Shown here one piece after another: positions 1 through 13,388 of a stretch of DNA of 64,000 bases. Both the position numbers and the translations under genes were made by a program. Under the pieces are notes generated by a model. It was not told the origin of the DNA. It did no database searches and worked only from the letters and a program-made list of their open reading frames with translations. Each line of letters starts with the position of its first letter. The stretch's first letter is position 1. The stretch covers positions 586,016 to 650,015 of the forward strand of contig FN649736.1 of assembly GCA_000310025.1 (NCBI GenBank). Reading direction: 5' to 3'. Origin of the DNA: Ectocarpus siliculosus. Taxonomy: Eukaryota > Sar > Phaeophyceae > Ectocarpales > Ectocarpaceae.

Positions 1-284
1 TTGTTTTCTCTTCGAGGGAGGGTTCGTAAAGACCATCCCCCGTGGAAGTAGAAGAAGCCTCGCCTCCCCTCCTGGCTGGGTCTATCCTAGTTGTGAACAT
101 CAAGCCAATAGGCAGCTTACGCCAACTTTGGGGTAAGGCCCATGGAGAAGTCGCCTCACTCCGCGCTCTCCTTAAACTGCTTGTGCAACTTCTTTCCACC
201 ACAGGTAAGGGAGCGCCAAACCACGACACATACCATCGAAAGAACTGTGTTTAAAGAGCATAAATCACGAGATTTCGTGAAGGA

Positions 285-518
285 GTTTCGTTAAGGAGGA
301 AGAAGAGCGCGTCCCGGCCTGCTTTCGAGGACCCTGCCTTGGAATGAAAACCCTGGCCTCGGCATGCTGGCCATGCTCTTGTTCAAGGGACTTTGCATAT
401 GTCATGGTGAATCGCGTGATACACAAGGCGCCATCACTTCAGAATCTCCAATTTTGTCCGAGGCTCGCTCCTAAGTTTTTCTGTGGGGTCGCTCAACATC
501 GACTATGAAAAATATCCG
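285..518. mobile_element. Short insertion (234 bp) with 11 bp target duplication, copy A only
   Basis: The sequence TTCGTGAAGGA occurs at 274-284 and again at 519-529, bracketing 234 bp. The matching intron of gene B (around 37587-37597) has this 11-mer once and lacks the intervening DNA. An exact 11 bp duplication fits insertion by target-primed reverse transcription (SINE or LINE type) better than by most DNA transposons. There is no poly-A tail, no obvious terminal inverted repeat and no tRNA-like head, so the family is unknown. It lies in the intron after exon 22 of gene A. Confidence 0.6.
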
Positions 519-636
519 TTCGTGAAGGATTCTCATCTGAGTAGCTGGCCTTTGGCGACCGCCTAGGTCGTGTCCTCACGAGCGTGGGTTTCGCAACTCC
601 CAGGATATTCAGTGCTGACGCGTGTAGTGCACTTAC

Positions 637-3600
637 GGTGTGACGGCGAACGTAGATGGAGTCGCAAGAGTCCACGATAAGCCCGGTGCCTCGGCTTGAA
701 GCAAGGGACCAGGGGGTGTAGAGCCTGCCAAGGTTTGAGGAACAGCGCGGTCGAAATCGACACACGCGGAGGAAGCCATGCAACATAAGGGATGCGACGG
801 TGGTTGATTGACACTTGACAAGGCGACACGAGCAAAACACGTTTGTGATGGATCAACCTGCACGGGGTGCTTTTGTCACACAGCCGACACGTTGTAGATT
901 TTGGTGGGCGAGTCGGTCCGTCCCAGTGCTGAGGGTACCTGGGTCCCCGCAGCTAGAAATACCAGTCACAGCAAGAAGAAACACTCAGACGTCGAGCGTT
1001 GATCATCCGGACACCAACGGAAAATTCCGACGCACGACGCATTCTAGTCATCGACCTATTATCGCCCCCAGCAAAGCAAACCACTAGCCAGAAGCGGGCA
1101 ACCGACCAAGACCTCGCGATATGAAGCCGGGAGGTTGAATACAAAGCTTGATTGAATGAACACACCACCCAGCCTTCTCCTACAGCGGCCCCGTGCTAGC
1201 ACGAAAAAATCTATTCAGACTTGATGGCTCCAACTTTCCAAAAAAAATTAAATTGGCGGTAAGAAAACCCAGCTGAGCGGTGGATCCTACACCACAGTCT
1301 ATGCTAGACGGTGAAAACGATACAAAATAGTGACCTTCCACATTTCTTCGCGTTTCGACGGGAGTGTTCTCACTCTTCGTATTCGCCCGCATCGATGCTG
1401 ATCATGTTCGAGTCGCGAACAACCAAGGCGTCGCCGTCGATAAAGCGGATCTCGGCGTCCAGCAACGTGATGTTCTGGGTTGAGGCGGTCGGGGGGACAA
1501 GCAAAGGGTATCGGATGCTGTCATCATGGTCCAGAATCGCCTCGTGTACAAGCGGCTGGCTGCGAGGGCAAGAATTGTGAACTCATGCGGATTGAATGGT
1601 ATGTTACATAGAACCGAACAATATCAGCCGACAAAGTACAGTAGCAAACGAGGTGATGCTTCTCGCATAAAACTAAGCATCCAAATGTCACAGGTGAGGC
1701 TAACGAAAGTACGAGAATGGACAGCATGCCTTGGCTCACCGTGCTGCCGACAACAGACAATCCGGTCGATCCCAGGCCGGGGACGGCGGGAGTGTCGTTG
1801 CTGGTGTCCGGGTCGTAGTGCCCACGGATCCAAATGTTGTCCGTCTGAGAACGTGCAAGAAGATTCAGCAGGAGAAAGGGAAAACTCTGAGATGAAGGGA
1901 AAATTCTGAATATGAAGAAATAGCGAATCGGCGAGGCGGGGGGAGTGCAGACGCGTTCACCGCAAGGATGCCTTGTGATGCATTTTCCGCCAACGGAGAC
2001 AGCCGCGGGTCATAATCTCGCGAGACCAGCCGAGCGGGTCCTAGAACATCAAAGCTAACATCTTTGATCCGTCTCTGTAGCAGCCCTTCCATTATATTCT
2101 CGCAGCTCGCGGTTTTCTTCCTACGCTCCATGTCTGTCCGCGCTTCGTCTGGTATCGTTATTTCCTCAGTAACAAAAACTCTACACAGACTCAAAAGAAG
2201 CAGAGGCCTCACCATGGCATTGGAAATGCCATCCATGACAAGCATTGCGTCGATGTCCGTTTTGCCGGCAGCTCCTTCCTCCAGAATAATGCCGGTGAAG
2301 TATGGCGAGTCCTCCGAAAAGCTGAGTAACGGTTGAGAACATATGTGTACCACGTCAGTCCGAACACAGGAACGTGGCCGGCTACAACTTTCGCTACCAT
2401 CAATACTGACGACGACGAGGGACGGACTTTGGCGTAAGCTTGGGAGTAGTGCACCGATCTCTGACAAGACCAAGAGGAAGTTGGCCACGGCTGCGATGAT
2501 GCGTTGAAGCTCTGTCGGAGAAAGGAGACCCAAAACCTAGTCTGAGGGACAGGCAACTTCCGAAGGGACCTGTTGTTTCGTATGCTCCCTGCGAACACAG
2601 GACGTACCTGCCATCGAGGAAGACACCCGACTTCATGAAGATGTTCCCGTCCACATACCAGTTGCCCTGTGGGAGGACCACCTGGCACGAATAGGGCACG
2701 GAAAGGGTGTGTCCAAAAAGCCACCAGACAGAAGACTTTAGAACGGCGTGCCGCTGTATCACAGGGAACGGCACTAACTCCACACCCCGCATCCCCGTCC
2801 GATCCTCTCCGTGAGAATTTTTCCTCTTGTTTTTTTACGGCAGAATGCGAAAGAACACCGGAAGGAAGATGATGAAAGAGGTACCAAGGCATGCACAGGG
2901 CACACAGCCCATGTACATGTAGAGTCAACCGGTCCGACCTGAAGGCTTTTGTTCGGAGAAAACCACGCCGTCCACAGCGGTACCACAACATGGAATCGCC
3001 GCTACCACCGCTCTGAAAAAATAGAGACCCGAATGGCCCCCCGTCTTTCCGCACCAAGGCGGAGGTAGAGACGCAGTCTTACCGTGCCGGTGGCAGCGTC
3101 ATCTCCCCCGACACAGTCCACGCCGTCGAAGGAAGCCTTCTTGACGGTGCAGATGGCCTCCATGATGGTCTTCTGGTCTCCGGTCCCCTCCGCCACAAAG
3201 TCCGGGTACCGGTCCGTGAGCCTGGTCCAGCGCTCGATGAACGTGGAGCCCACCTGCCGTGATGTTGACCCGCAAAGAAGCATGGGGCGTGTCTCAACGA
3301 TTGAGCAGTCATGGCCGCGGTCATGGCCGCCAAGATATCCCGATCCTAGGGCTTGAGAACCTTTGCCACCACGGCGGGTCTCAGATCATGCGACGTAAAA
3401 ATACATCGTTATTCAAATAGCTGTTTCCGAGCTCTCGTGCGCGCAAGCAATGTCTGCTGGCATTGGCACGTCGGGAGGGGGCATTTTCACAGTTGCAGAA
3501 CCTTTGAAGTTCCGATCAACTACAGGAGGGTATAAGTGCATATCTCTGGGGAAATACGACTTTTCGGCGAGTTGACATAAGCGAGCCCTACTGTCAGTCT

Positions 3601-6600
3601 CGCAAATACGATAGTGAAAAGGCGCTTACAACGAGTGGCGATGATGAAGTGAAATACAGCATTAAATGGCCTCACAAGCGAGTGACGTTACGTGAGTCCA
3701 GAAGGGAAAATTGATATTCAAGTCGTGTACAGGACCTCAGTGGGGACTGTGATCTGATGGGCTTGATCTGGTCAAAGAAATAAAGAAATAATGTTGTAGG
3801 ACACACTCTCATTAAGAATTTCGTGAAAATCCAACCCTCTACTTCTTACCCGTGTACCAAACCCTTAAGTTTCGGCGTGTTCTGTATTGCCACAACTCGC
3901 AGCGAGATGAATACGTGGCTACCGCCCAAACAGAATGGTGCATTTTCCAGAACTATTTTCAGCCATCATCCTTGTGTTCATAGCATCCTCTGTGCTCGCG
4001 ATGTCGAACCAACACTCACATACACCGTGTCGGTAGGGTTGTCGATAGCTGTTCCCATGACCCTTAAGTCGAGCATCGCGAAGCCAGGTGTCCCGGAGCC
4101 TGTGCCCTGGACAACGATATTGATCTCGGTGAGGAACTGGTCGGCGTCCAGGTGCTGGCTCAGGTCGAAGGACTGCCAGTCTGCGGTATCCGCGCTTTCG
4201 AATCCCTGTTGTAGAAGAAAAAAGCATGGGACGTTCCGTGTGGTGTTGGGTGACGGAAGGCGTTATTGATTGTGTCGTCTTCAACGCGGGCGGACATTTT
4301 CAAGTTCGAAGGACTGTCTTTGCCACGTTGATTCATTCTTAGTCAGGTCGAACAGATGCTCCCACCAAGCGATAAATCGGTTTGCGCCTCTCGCCCCATC
4401 ACGTACTGTCTTGCGCTCAAACTAACGAGCGTGTAAGGAGTGTCTCGGCCATCTCATTAACGTTTTGGAGTGGGCATCGTCGGCGATATTGAGTCACATA
4501 CAATGACTGCGCTTTCGCTTTCGAATTCCGAGGAGTTCGGAATCTAATTTATTCAACGAATGAATCAACCAGCGTCTTGAAGGCGTGGAAATGTTTTTGC
4601 CAACATGACGTACGTAAGACAGCAACAACACGCTACACAAACAGTTTCTCGGTCGTTTGCGCTCACGGTAATCGTTTTCAGAATCTCGCCACGAATTTGG
4701 TCGTCGTTGAGCTCCAGGTCGAACTTGTACGTATCCCCGACGGGGAACTTGATCTCAACCGCATCCACCATGGCGTACGAGGCGAGCTCGAAATCAACGG
4801 TCCGACCGATGGCATCGTTGGAGTCAGAAGTCCAATCGAACGCGTCGGTCGTCGGCCCCTGCGGCGCAGCGGTTGGCGTGAAACGTCAACACCGACATTT
4901 CAAAAATGATTGACATCAACAGTGATTACTACCGTTTTCCAATGCTTTCTTCGAGAGAGGACAATGTGCGTACTCCCAGGAATATCGACCGTAACAATCA
5001 AGGACACCCACAGCACCACGAAACACGGACATGCAGGCACATTGCTTCCAGCACTATGATCACCAGGACAGATCGCAAGCCGCGTTTGCTTGCATTGGTG
5101 GCGGTTGCATTACCGGCGAACCCTTCAAACGATAGGGCAGAAATTCCTAACCTCGAAACTGAAGAGGTGATGCAATGCAGGCACCCTCTCGTGTCTGACA
5201 GGGGGCGCATTTGCTTGGATAACCAAACGGTGAGTAGAACATCACTGGTCACGTCATACTCCACGAGTTGGCTCTCTTATCGAAGGGTGTTGCATTAACA
5301 CTTTGGTGCAACTACGGATGGATTTGAATGAAAAGAAAGAGTGCGATGCGAAAGTCTCATTCTATTGATGGATTCGAAACACCCGGACACAGTGCTTGGT
5401 CTTCACCCAAACTTACGTCCACGCGGGCGTCCGCCAACGGGGTATCCCACTCCGAAATTTGAATCTCGCCCGCCTGAAGCTCTTCCATGAACTCCACCTG
5501 CGTTGGCGGGTCCACCACCATTCACCACCACGAAAGAGAGCAAAAACATCACGATTAAAAAAAGGGAAGCTCACGGTGAAAAACAATATGTCAGGGCAGT
5601 GAGGTTCGACAGATCCTTCTGGGTATTTGTTGTGTGCGCAGACAGCATCAAGCGAACTCGAGAGGGGGGATCAACCGGCGAGACAAACTACTCGATTTCT
5701 TCCCCTTCAAACCCGTTGCTGGGTTCTACCACAGTGTGTTGGCAGCCGTGTTGATATGGACTGGTGCGCGTGAGTCGCAAGCCCAACCGTTGGCACAATA
5801 CGTTCTGCGGCGGCGGTCGCCGTCGCAGTCTGTCCATGCGATAGGGGCAAGAGCTAACATCAGCATGTTTCTCCGCCGCCGCCCTCACCGCCAACGAGAG
5901 AACGCTAAAACACCCTCTATCAGTCTCGGCAATGACGCACCTCAGAAATGCTGATGGTCTGTGAGTCGCTGGTAAAAACACCGGAGATGAGTATTTCGTT
6001 CGTGAAGACGTCGAAGTCGTACGTCTCGAATTCGTCCGTCGTTCCAGAGCTGGTTACGTAGGCTTCCGCAAAGGCTGCCGCCAGCTAGTCGGAAAGTGGT
6101 AGAGAGACAACACAGAACCCGTCGGGGGGGGCGTTGCTTTCGACCATGCATACGAGAATCAAGCACCAAGATACCAAAATCTCTGCCGGTAAGGAACCAT
6201 CCATGAAGGCGGCATGCGGATGGAATTATATTGACTTGGGTGGGCGGGTGAACGTTTGGCGCGGACCGCAACCCGAACGATATATTCTATCAGACAACCA
6301 GTCAATCCAGGAATCTATCCCCCAAGACGGTGTTGATGGCTCGTTCACGCTCGCGGTGTACTCCGCAAGGCTGCACACTGATGCGATTGAACACTGTCTG
6401 TCTGAACGAATTTGTTGTGCCTTTGACGGGCATCACGCCTGCAGGCCACAGCGCTCATTCACCATTGAGGAACTGTGTTTGCGCTTCCTGGTTCAAGCTC
6501 ACTCCTTTTATGCCCATTCTAAACCAAGCCAGCCCCGCTACAGCAGTACAACTTTGATAGGATTCAATCCGAAATGGGGGCTTCTTGTGTGGGTCATCCA

Positions 6601-9600
6601 GCCAACTACAGAGGAATAAACAAAAGCCTCCTTGCCAAACTACCTTCTAGGGGACATTTCTCAGGCGTCTACTCGGCTGACGGCCGAACCGATGCTATCA
6701 GTGAACAAGGCAATAGCGGCAGTAGCAAGACGATGCAGCAGCAGGGTGGAGGGGGGCTTACCTCATCATCGTACCGGCCCGCGATCCTCATGTCGACCGC
6801 CCGCTCGGCACCGTCAGGGAGAGCTATTCACATTTGTTGCGAGGGAAAAGCAGAGCACGGAAAGGGGAGATCGTGGAGATGACGTCGTCGTGTGAGACGG
6901 TGGCAGGCAGGACCCTGCTAAGACAGCTGCGGGCGAAGACGAACCATGCACAGCGCTCGCGCAAGCAACGCCAACAGTCGGGTAGTCACAGAGACGGATA
7001 GCGCAACTGTTTGTCCGACCACGGATGTATCATCCACGCGCTCAAGCTCAAGACAGGGAGGGCGGGGGATGGGAATTCCACAGAAAACAAGATACAACAA
7101 GCGGATGCAACCAGAGATAAACAGCAATGACAGAATTTTCCTATCGCGTACGAGTGAACCGCGCAAATAGCCGCAGCAAAACTTGACGCACGATCAATCA
7201 ATATACACCAGCAAACGCTGCCTGCTGTCGGGGCCGAAGTACTTATGAACGTTAACCACGCGCGAGACACTTTGCTTTCTCACCGATCTTGACCTGCTTG
7301 ATGTGGCGCCAGGAGAAGAGGTCGAATCGAAGGGTGCACTCACTGCTCCCAACGCACGTCCACGAGGTTGAGAAGTCCCCGTCCTGGTCGCAGGAAAATG
7401 TAAACGTCTTGGTAGTGATTACAAGCGAACAACAGGAGCAGGTAGGAAGAGTCTATCCCCCCAGGGCGGATACAAAGATAAATGAGCCAATAATAATGGA
7501 CACGAACACACACGGCCCCGAACGTGTGCACGGAACAGACCTTCGAGTGGAACGGAGGAAGGTCCTCTCCGAAGCATCCGGTGCAGTCCGCGAGCGGCAG
7601 GAGACCCACCGCCGTAAGCTCTCCGACAGGGGTGTCGGGGGCGGGGGCAGGGGTGGACCCCGTGGTGGATGGCGTGGGGGCGGTGTCCGGCCACACATAG
7701 ATCAGGGTCTGCTCGGCAAGGAGATGGTTGCGGTCACGAAGGCGACGGACGATCAACAGGCTGCAGCCGAGAACGCCTCCAAAATACAGACGAAACCTTT
7801 TTTCAGTACCGAGAACTCAGTCCAACTGGTGTTGCCACGGAGAAACCGCAATGGTTGGGTATAGTGGAGAAAGCCGTAGCTTGTCTATCACCCTACAGCA
7901 CCCAGCGCAACCCGCGCGCGGCCTCACGACAGTTCGTGTCTGGGTTCTACCGTGTGTCGCTTCAATTCGACGTGATGGGCATAGACTGACCTCGATGATG
8001 CTGAGCCACTCCGAGTCTCCCAGCACGCCGGTCACCTCTACCACCTGCCCCGACGTCGTGTCGGAGAACAAGATGCTCTCGGCGCCGACCGTGGTGCCCG
8101 AGCTGGTCCACGTGGTCACCAGGACACCGTCCACTCGCACCTCTGCTGTCACCTGCCTCTCGTCGCCCTTGTACATGGCTGATTTGTCGGAGGTTGGGAG
8201 GAGGGAGCCTTAAGCACGCTCAGGGAACGTTTGCATGGCTTAACGAGTTCGTGGGCCACGGATCAGGCGGGGCGTGTTCCGCTGATACAGAGGCGCGGAT
8301 GGCCGATTGCGAAATGAAAAAAGTATCCTCCCAAGCACAAGGACAGTACTTGATCCGTATCCCTAACCGTTGTAGGTGCCCACGCCAAGACCAACTAACT
8401 AGAGAAGCAACAGAAAAACGCCAACCGGGATCGTAGATCTCAACGTAGTCAATAGAATTAATGTTGTGCCCCCGCTTCCAACCAACAAGCACGCCGTTCG
8501 GGCGTGCGACCCGAGAGCCAAGAGCGTCGTCGCTTTCGGCTGCGTGGGTCTGCGCTTACCTAAGCGGATCTGCGCGAGGTTGTACACCTGCCCGAGGTCG
8601 TACGAGATAGTGCAGCTGTCGCCATCGCCCCCCAGCTTGGGCGCGCAGGACCAACGGGAGCTCGTTGCGTAGTCTCCATCCTTCACGGTACATTCCACGG
8701 TACACAACAGTCAGTACGTCCGACTAGCGACGGCGGCAGAGTGGTGGTCTTTGTTTAGGCCCGCCGCACTGCGCCAAGGGAGGAAGCCGGCCTAATTACC
8801 GGGACATCGGCACTATTCATAGAGTGGGACAGCATGAATATTCCATGTGTGTCACGCAAGTTCACCGGCCAATACAGGGCAACCAGTGTTATTTCTGGGG
8901 TCCTGTGCTGGTCGTCAAAAAACCCGTTAAACATGGCGGTGCGGATGCAAACGGAACCCGCACTGTGGACTGCACGTTCGTCCGCCTCATGAGCTACAAA
9001 CACCGTGCTTTCACCACCCGGACATGTGACCGAGATACTGACGCTCCATGTCGCGAAACTGCACGAAGGAATGCTGTCGAAGTACGAATTTTGTTTTTGT
9101 GTGTCTTGTGTACAATCCGGAAAAACCTGCCACACCCTACTGGCAAACCTAAGCTAAGCCCCCACGATACGCTAGAAGAGAAACCCACCCGTGTAAGATC
9201 CGCAGTGCACCCTGACGGGTCGCATCCATCGTCAGCGAGGACTCTGGGGTCGAACAGTGTTGCGGTGGTGGTGACGGCACCGATCTCATCGATCTCTTTG
9301 GCGGCGAATAGTTGCTCGGGGGTGGGTACGGTAGGAGTCGGGCTCGGGGTGGCGACGGGAGCGAAGACGGGAGCCGGAGTGGTCGTAGAAGGACTGGGCG
9401 GCGAAACGACGCCGTCCGATAGCACCATGATCTCCGTCTGCACGACGGGGGGAGGCAGGAAAAGGGACACCGTCGCCATGGCTTAGCGTGGGCACGGAAG
9501 ACGCCTGTAGCTGGGTTGGGACATGCGTTCGTGCAATGCCATAGCGGGCCGCCGACACACAAGCAAGAAAACCCGAAACAACCTACGAAAATATCCACGA

Positions 9601-12600
9601 TTTCGACCAAATATACCCCGTTGAGACAAGGAAAACAGCAATCCGCACAAGTGCAGAATCCCGAACCCTCTTGATTGTGCGGGAAAGTGCAATTGATGTG
9701 CTGCTGATGCGCGTGCTACGGCATCAAGCCGCCGCGGTCGCTACACCATTATTGATCACAGCTAAGCTAACGCAGACTTCCGGCGCAGCAAACATGCGCA
9801 CTGACCTCTGTAATGCTCAACCACTCTGAACTGTCCAGGACGCCGGTGACGGTGACGACTTGCCCAGAGTATCCCGACAGATGCATGCTCTCGAAGCCGT
9901 CCGTTGTGCCCGAGCTGGTCCAGGTGGTGGCGAGGGAACCATCGACCGTTACATCGACCGTTCTGACCCTGGTTGTCCCCTTGTACAACGCTGACAATGT
10001 TACAGAATCGAGTTCGGTATCGCAAAGGTGGAGGTGATAATCGTCAGCTTCGTGTGTCACAAATGGGTCATAAGGTAAGCCGCGCTTGTGGTGCCCATGC
10101 CTGTCGGTGCCACAGCTGTGTTTGGATGACAGTGGAGCTACAACTCCGCGCATCTACCACAAAGCGTTGAGAGTGATATAGAATGTGCGAAGTACTGTAG
10201 TTCGCTATGGTCCATAGTGAATGCGAACGAACGTGGCCTTACCGAGGCGGAGCTCGGAGAGGTCGTAGACGGCCCCGAGGTCGTAGGAGATGCTGCACGT
10301 GCCGCCGAGCGAGGGGGCGCAAGACCACCTGGATTCGTCGGAGACGTCCCCATCCTGCAGCGGGGTTGACAATAAGATATTCTTGGTCAGGCGAGGCTAG
10401 TGTTTGGGAGGAAGAGCGAGCAGAACAATCATCTGGGAGGGAGGATACCAGTGCGGGAGAGGGCACTACGTTCTGGACATTCTTCATGTACATCGGCACA
10501 AGCTTTGTGTTGTGGGATACGGTTGGAGACCGTTGGCCGGATTGGTCAGTGATCTCACTACAATAAAGTCGTCCAAGACTCGTCGACACCGGTAAGGTGT
10601 ACGCACTGCTCTTGTACTAGGTGGCCTTCTGCCTCCTGTCCGCAGGTTGTCTTCTACTTCTAGTATTGAGGACATGCACTGGGGGCATACGCACATACGC
10701 ATCGCTTACCCTTGTCAGTTCTGCCGTGCATCCGGCGGGATCGCATCCATTGGAGTCGCCGAGGCTGGGATCGAACAGGGCAGACGTGGCCGTGACGGTT
10801 CCCAGGGAGCCGGCCTCGACCTCCGTGGTATCGACAACATCATCGGTATCGGTAACACCGCCGTCGACCAGAATCTCCACCTGTTCACAATAGACGAGAC
10901 CGTAAAGAAGTTCTACATCATTGACTTATGTAGGCGATGATTCTGGCACGCATGGAAACGCAGAGGTGCTGGCAAGCTACTAGGACAGCTCGGACACATC
11001 GTTGGCATTGTTCGGCATTTACGAAACGCTTGCAGAGGTAGGCATGCGAGTGTGCCGCGTGTGCAGATCGGAGATATGCACGAACGGCGGCAACATGAAC
11101 GCACACGACCAGTCAATGACCTGCCAACGCCACACCAACGAACCTCCATGATGCTGAGCCACTCTGAGTCCTCGAGAACCCCGACAATCTCGATCCATCG
11201 CCCCATAGTGTCGACTTCAATGGTTTCAAAGTCGGTGGTCGTGCCCGAGCTGGTCCAGACAGTGTACGGGAGGTTGTCGATGTTGATTTCGAGGGTCCTC
11301 GTCCGCTCGTCACCCTTGTACATCGCTGCGAGCAATCGTACACAGGAAGTTGCGTTCGTTAACGCCACGTGTTTCAGTCGTTGTGGGCATGCATCTGCTA
11401 TTGCGTGGTCACGTGGTCACAGGAAAACTGACCACAAACGGGAAACTGACCACAAACGGGTACCACAAACATTCAGACCTCGCAGCAGGTGGCACAAAAT
11501 GAACAAAGTATATCGAAAGAATGAGAGAGGGATCGGTGCACAAAGCCCATCGCTCACACTCGACACACAGGGCGAAGCAATGAAGACGAAAGACACACAG
11601 GGCGAGGCAATCAAGACGAAAATCTCTGCGCAATTTTATGCATACCATGTCAGGAGTTTGCCCACGCACCAGTAAACCAGACCGCGTCCACGCAGCGAGC
11701 ACGTGTTCTATCGACGCAAGAATCGACAGAAGGAGAATCGGCGGTATTCCCGACGATTGTGGAAGAAGACTTGCTTGCAACTCGAGAAGATTCCTGGCCG
11801 AAATATAGTCATGAGCACGCGGCTGCATGGTACTCGTAGGCTTGCTCAAAACCGTTTCCGTGACAGCTAGGATAAGGAACTCAGCTTTGGGGATGTAACC
11901 ACGCACTTTTGCAGCGCGAGTTCTTACACTATTTTACAGCAGGACAGGACCACGACTACCGCAGTCTAAGCAAGCAGAACCATAAAAATAGAGTACACAA
12001 GAATAAACGAGATCTATCGGCACACCATACATACCGATGTTCAAACCGGTCAGCTGGTACTGGATGCCTAGGCCGTACGTGATCCTACACTCTGAGCCGG
12101 CATCGCCAAGGGCAGGCTTGCAGGACCATCGGGATTCAAGAGATGTCGCGTCGCCATCCTGTGCGGCAGTAAAAGGCGGTGAACGGATTAGGCGGTGGTC
12201 ACGGACTATGTACACCGACAGTACAGGTTTGTTTTTTGTTCTCTGATTGTTTGCGCTTCGCTGTCGCGGGGTTGACGATTTCGTCTTCTGGTTTGGTCTG
12301 AAAGCACCATTGTTGTGTCAAAAGGCACAAGCCGGCACAGAATGTAAGTGTGTCTCAAATTGCCGTCTCTCCCCCCGGGGTATAATTACCCGCCGGGGTA
12401 AATTCACCAAAAAAAAAAATGAAACTTGTCACATGTGTTTTTTGCCCAGGGAAGCACAATGTCACAGGAAAATCATCCCCTTCCCGGAGGTATGCGACAC
12501 CGTGGGTAATGGTATGTGCGGAAAAGGCAGCGTCGAAACGCTAAGGCACACGGCAAGTCCACCAGGAACGATATCTGTATGCTACAAACATGCATTTACC

Positions 12601-13388
12601 ATTTACAGCTATCCCTAAACCTGGTGCTGCTGGTCTATGGAGTACATTAGTCTATATCCCGCAACATTCTCAATTTCCGACAACACCATACAGCAGCAGT
12701 AGCGCACATAGTTTATGCTGCTGTGTGTTGTGTCCTCCGACATTGTACAAGTACACGTACCAGGTAATGGTCTACAGCAGCAGTGGATTTCGAATGTCAT
12801 CGTTGTACAGCAGACAGACCAAGCAAAATTGTGATCCAATTTTCGCTCAGACTTTGGCGCGAAGGCGGCTCTAAGTGCTTGCTGTCGTGGGCTAATCATC
12901 AATCAATAATGCGTGCTCTACAATGAATGTCAGTACAGCAGTAGATCATCGGCTACACGGTAGATCACTACGCATGCACACCACTACACGTATAGTATCT
13001 ATCTATGCTAACTCTGCTGAACAACACACGGGCTATAAATGGCAAGATTTTTTAGTCCATTCACTGGTTTGGGACCAAAGAATAATGGAGATGGCATTCT
13101 TCCGATACAGCAACCCCACACGGCTGTACAAGTCCAGACTACACACGGCTGCATGGCGATGCCGAAACTACAAATAGACTACTGCTGTAGTGGGCTCACT
13201 CTGGTATTGCCGCCAATGCAGCCCGTAGGGCTACAACCACCATCACTGGCAGCGACCGTAGTGTCGTACAGTGGTGCTGCGACGGTCACGGTGGCTAGCG
13301 TACTAGCTTCTACAACGGCCGCCAGGGCCGAAGAAGACGGCCCAGCGCACGCGGCCAAGAGACCGACTTGAACGAGAGCCCCTCTCAT
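637..13388 (-). CDS. Gene A: secreted multi-F5/8C (CBM32-like) beta-helix protein, 5' 22 exons (3' end off window)
   Basis: Exons, in transcript order: 13388-13200, 12158-12035, 11325-11144, 10880-10710, 10354-10243, 9990-9806, 9437-9189, 8680-8560, 8178-7991, 7708-7541, 7383-7284, 6823-6762, 6084-5941, 5497-5417, 4858-4667, 4205-4020, 3253-3083, 2681-2608, 2321-2213, 1844-1740, 1474-1374, 724-637. All junctions are GT-AG and keep frame, giving 1034 residues without a stop. The start was chosen because it opens a signal peptide (MRGALVQVGLLAACAG, then small residues). Exons 1-3, 4-6, 7-9 and 10-13 each encode an F5/8C-like module with the pattern DGD..SRWSC, YDLG, WTSSGTT, SEWLSI.EV. Exons 14-16 encode a fifth divergent module and exons 17-22 the start of a beta-helix region. 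This is the domain type attached to bacterial alginate lyases, so binding of wall or matrix polysaccharide is inferred. The last three exons seen in gene B would lie left of position 1. Confidence 0.85.
11423..11460. repeat. 19 bp unit repeated twice in intron 2 of gene A
   Basis: Two adjacent copies of a near-identical 19 bp unit (core ACTGACCACAAACGG) lie in intron 2 of gene A. Gene B has a single shortened version near 48430. It looks like replication slippage after the A/B duplication and has no evident function. Confidence 0.6.
11562..11621. repeat. 30 bp unit repeated twice in intron 2 of gene A
   Basis: Two adjacent 30 bp units start GACACACAGGGCGA and differ at two positions. Gene B has one related, altered unit near 48555-48585, so the second unit arose in copy A or was lost in B. 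Confidence 0.6.

Noticed and set aside
7289-7864. Long plus-strand reading frame opposite gene A exons 10-11 (and its copy near 44516-44884)
   Set aside because: It is the complement of exons with good splice sites and conserved product, its sequence is low in complexity, and the frame is not kept in gene C.
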